From Embleya sp040605455 (GTDB taxonomy: Bacteria > Actinomycetota > Actinomycetes > Streptomycetales > Streptomycetaceae): a DNA stretch of 53,637 nt. Shown here in pieces: positions 52,200 through 53,637 of this stretch. How positions within the stretch are numbered: the first letter of the stretch is position 1; every line of letters begins with the position of its first letter. The notes under the pieces are model-generated. The model did no database searches, was not told the DNA's origin, and was given only the letters and a program-made list of their open reading frames with translations. The translations under genes were made by a program, and so were the position numbers. The stretch covers positions 1 through 53,637 of the forward strand of contig NZ_JBEXCV010000051.1 in NCBI RefSeq assembly GCF_040605455.1, written 5' to 3'.

Positions 52200-53597
52200 G
52201 TGGTGGCCGCCGACGTGCTCGATCCCGACTTCGACGCGATCCGACGGGAGGAGTACGGCTACCTGGACGACGAGGGCCTGGTCTACCTCGACCACACCGG
52301 AGCGGGGTTGGCCGCACGCAGCCAACGACGGGCCCACGCGGAGCGGCTGTCCGGGGCCGTTTTCGGCAACCCGCACTCCGAACACCCGGCCTCGGTCGCG
52401 TCCACGACGTTGGTGGAGAGCACCCGCCGGGCGATCCTGGACCACTTCAACGCCGACCCCGACCGGTACGCGGCCGTGTTCACCGCGAACGCCACCGGCG
52501 CCTGCCGACTGGTCGGCGAGGCCTACCCGTTCCGCCGGGGCACCCGCCTGGTCCTGCCGATCGACAACCACAACTCGGTGAACGGGATCCGCGAATACGC
52601 CCGCGCCGGCGGTGCCCGCACCCGCTACATCGGCCTGACCGGCGCCGATCTGCGCCTGGACGGCGACGCGCTGCGCGCCGCGCTCTCCCGCCGCCGAGGC
52701 TTGTTCGCCTATCCCGCGCAGAGCAATTTCACCGGGGTCCATCACTCCCTGGACTGGATCGGCGTCGCCCGGGACCACGGCTACGACGTGCTCTTGGACG
52801 CGGCCGCGTTCACGCCCACCAATGTGCTCGATCTGCGCGCAATCCAGCCGGAGTTCGTCGCCGTGAGCTGGTACAAGGTGTTCGGCTACCCGACCGGCGT
52901 GGGCTGCCTGCTGGCCCGCCGGGACGCGCTCGCGCGGCTGCGCCGGCCGTGGTTCGCGGGCGGCACGATCGAGGCGGTCAGCGCGCAGGGCGGCTGGCAT
53001 CGCATGGCCGGGGACGAATCCGCCTACGAGGACGGCACGCTCAACTTCCTCGCCATCCCCGACGTCGCGCACGGCCTGGCCTGGGTGGACTCGCTGGGCA
53101 TGCGGGCGATCCACGACCGGGTCGCCGATCTCACCGCCCATCTGCTCGCCGGATTGGCCGAGTTACGCCACCACTCCGGCGCGCCGCTGATCCGGGTGTA
53201 CGGACCGGACACGGTGCACGCCCGGGGCGGCACGGTCGCCTTGAACATCCTGGACACCGCCGGCGTCGTGGTCGACGAGCGCATCGTCGCCCGCGACACC
53301 GCCGCCGCGGGAATCTGCGTGCGCACCGGCTGCTTCTGCAATCCGGGCGCGGGCGAGGCGGCGTTCGCGATCGGGCGCCGGATGCTGCGCGGCGCGGTGT
53401 TGCGTACGGCCGCCTCCGGCGGGACGCTCGACGACTACCTGACCCGCCTCGGGCTGCCCTCCGGCGGCGCGGTGCGGGTCTCGCTCGGCCTGCCGTCCAC
53501 GATCGCCGACGTGGACGCCTTCCTCGACTTCGTCGCGCGCACCTACCGCGACCGGCCGATCGACGCCCGGGGCCTGTCTCCTCGGCTGCGCTGCTGA
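52200..53597 (+). CDS. MOCOS-like aminotransferase class V (PLP) enzyme
   Basis: This ~465-aa PLP enzyme resembles the N-terminal cysteine-desulfurase domain of molybdenum-cofactor sulfurases. It has YLDHTGAGLAARSQ near residue 27, GNPHSEHPAS near 57 and the PLP-binding Lys in VSWYKVFGYPTGVG (near residue 226). The MOCOS hallmark RTGCFCNPGAGE is near 377, with the persulfide-carrying Cys, and a C-terminal LPSTIADVDAFLDF follows. The MOSC domain that completes eukaryotic MOCOS is absent. It probably mobilises sulfur from cysteine, but whether the acceptor is Moco, tRNA or a metabolite cannot be told. Start codons GTG 52191, 52200 and 52203 are all possible; GGGGGAGG favours 52200. It is divergent from the siderophore-binding gene across the iron box. 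Confidence 0.82.
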   Translation: MVAADVLDPDFDAIRREEYGYLDDEGLVYLDHTGAGLAARSQRRAHAERLSGAVFGNPHSEHPASVASTTLVESTRRAILDHFNADPDRYAAVFTANATGACRLVGEAYPFRRGTRLVLPIDNHNSVNGIREYARAGGARTRYIGLTGADLRLDGDALRAALSRRRGLFAYPAQSNFTGVHHSLDWIGVARDHGYDVLLDAAAFTPTNVLDLRAIQPEFVAVSWYKVFGYPTGVGCLLARRDALARLRRPWFAGGTIEAVSAQGGWHRMAGDESAYEDGTLNFLAIPDVAHGLAWVDSLGMRAIHDRVADLTAHLLAGLAELRHHSGAPLIRVYGPDTVHARGGTVALNILDTAGVVVDERIVARDTAAAGICVRTGCFCNPGAGEAAFAIGRRMLRGAVLRTAASGGTLDDYLTRLGLPSGGAVRVSLGLPSTIADVDAFLDFVARTYRDRPIDARGLSPRLRC

Positions 53598-53637
53598 CCC
53601 GCCCGAACCGCCGGGTGCGCCTCGCGGGTGCGCGTGC

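Noticed and set aside
1..53637. tRNA, rRNA and tmRNA genes
   Set aside because: No cloverleaf-like structure with conserved TTCGAATC-type arms or rRNA sequence was recognised on either strand by eye.

Overview
The window looks like chromosomal DNA from a high-GC filamentous actinomycete, most likely Streptomycetaceae or a close relative. The evidence is the strong G/C bias at third codon positions, GTG and TTG starts, an HU protein with a lysine/alanine-rich tail, a rifamycin-associated element upstream of a rifampin phosphotransferase, and an IdeR/DmdR-type iron box. I could not run any searches, so all family names come from motifs I recognise by reading.

Left part (1-7.6 kb): a compact class I lanthipeptide locus. 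It holds a 59-aa precursor (leader with an F-x-x-LDLD box, core with a Cys-rich, Trp-rich C-terminus), a full-length LanB dehydratase and a LanC cyclase that overlaps LanB by 8 bases. No transporter, protease or tailoring enzyme is visible on the right side, and the left side is cut by the window edge. A secreted PLC-X phosphodiesterase and a convergent HU gene follow. From 7.6 to 10.3 kb there is a gene-free, strongly strand-asymmetric, repeat-bearing stretch, then a frameshifted SsuD-type monooxygenase relic.

11.6-24.1 kb: a mixed accessory region. It carries a 3-hydroxyisobutyrate-dehydrogenase-like enzyme, an MmcQ/YjbR protein, a gamma carbonic anhydrase, rifampin phosphotransferase with its RAE, an ArsR-MFS efflux operon with a perfect palindrome next to the start codon, an isochorismatase-fold enzyme with a divergent LysR gene, and a lipoprotein. 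Between these lie gene relics: a Cas3-like fragment, a HEAT-protein tail, a transposase remnant, a (d)CMP-kinase head and a frameshifted hypothetical gene.

24.3-33.4 kb: a flavohaemoglobin-like gene followed by a bacterial nitric oxide synthase oxygenase. This pair could make and then remove or handle NO. After it come a cold-shock protein with a very strong terminator, a UbiB/ABC1 kinase-like membrane protein, a small secreted peptide and an S9 prolyl-oligopeptidase-family enzyme.

33.8-46.1 kb: two MFS exporters, two LysR regulators, a SnoaL-like protein, a secreted antigen-85-type esterase, a DUF3152 putative metalloprotease, a SigE-family sigma factor that has lost region 4 together with the head of the next gene, a wax-ester-synthase-like acyltransferase and a cupin.

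46.3-53.6 kb: a 1,513-aa protein built of LRV/HEAT-like alpha repeats, then an iron-siderophore binding lipoprotein divergent from a MOCOS-like PLP enzyme, with an iron box between the two. I see no rRNA, tRNA or CRISPR array. Two long hairpins (43.3 and 45.8 kb) share the same core sequence and may be members of a dispersed terminator or repeat family.
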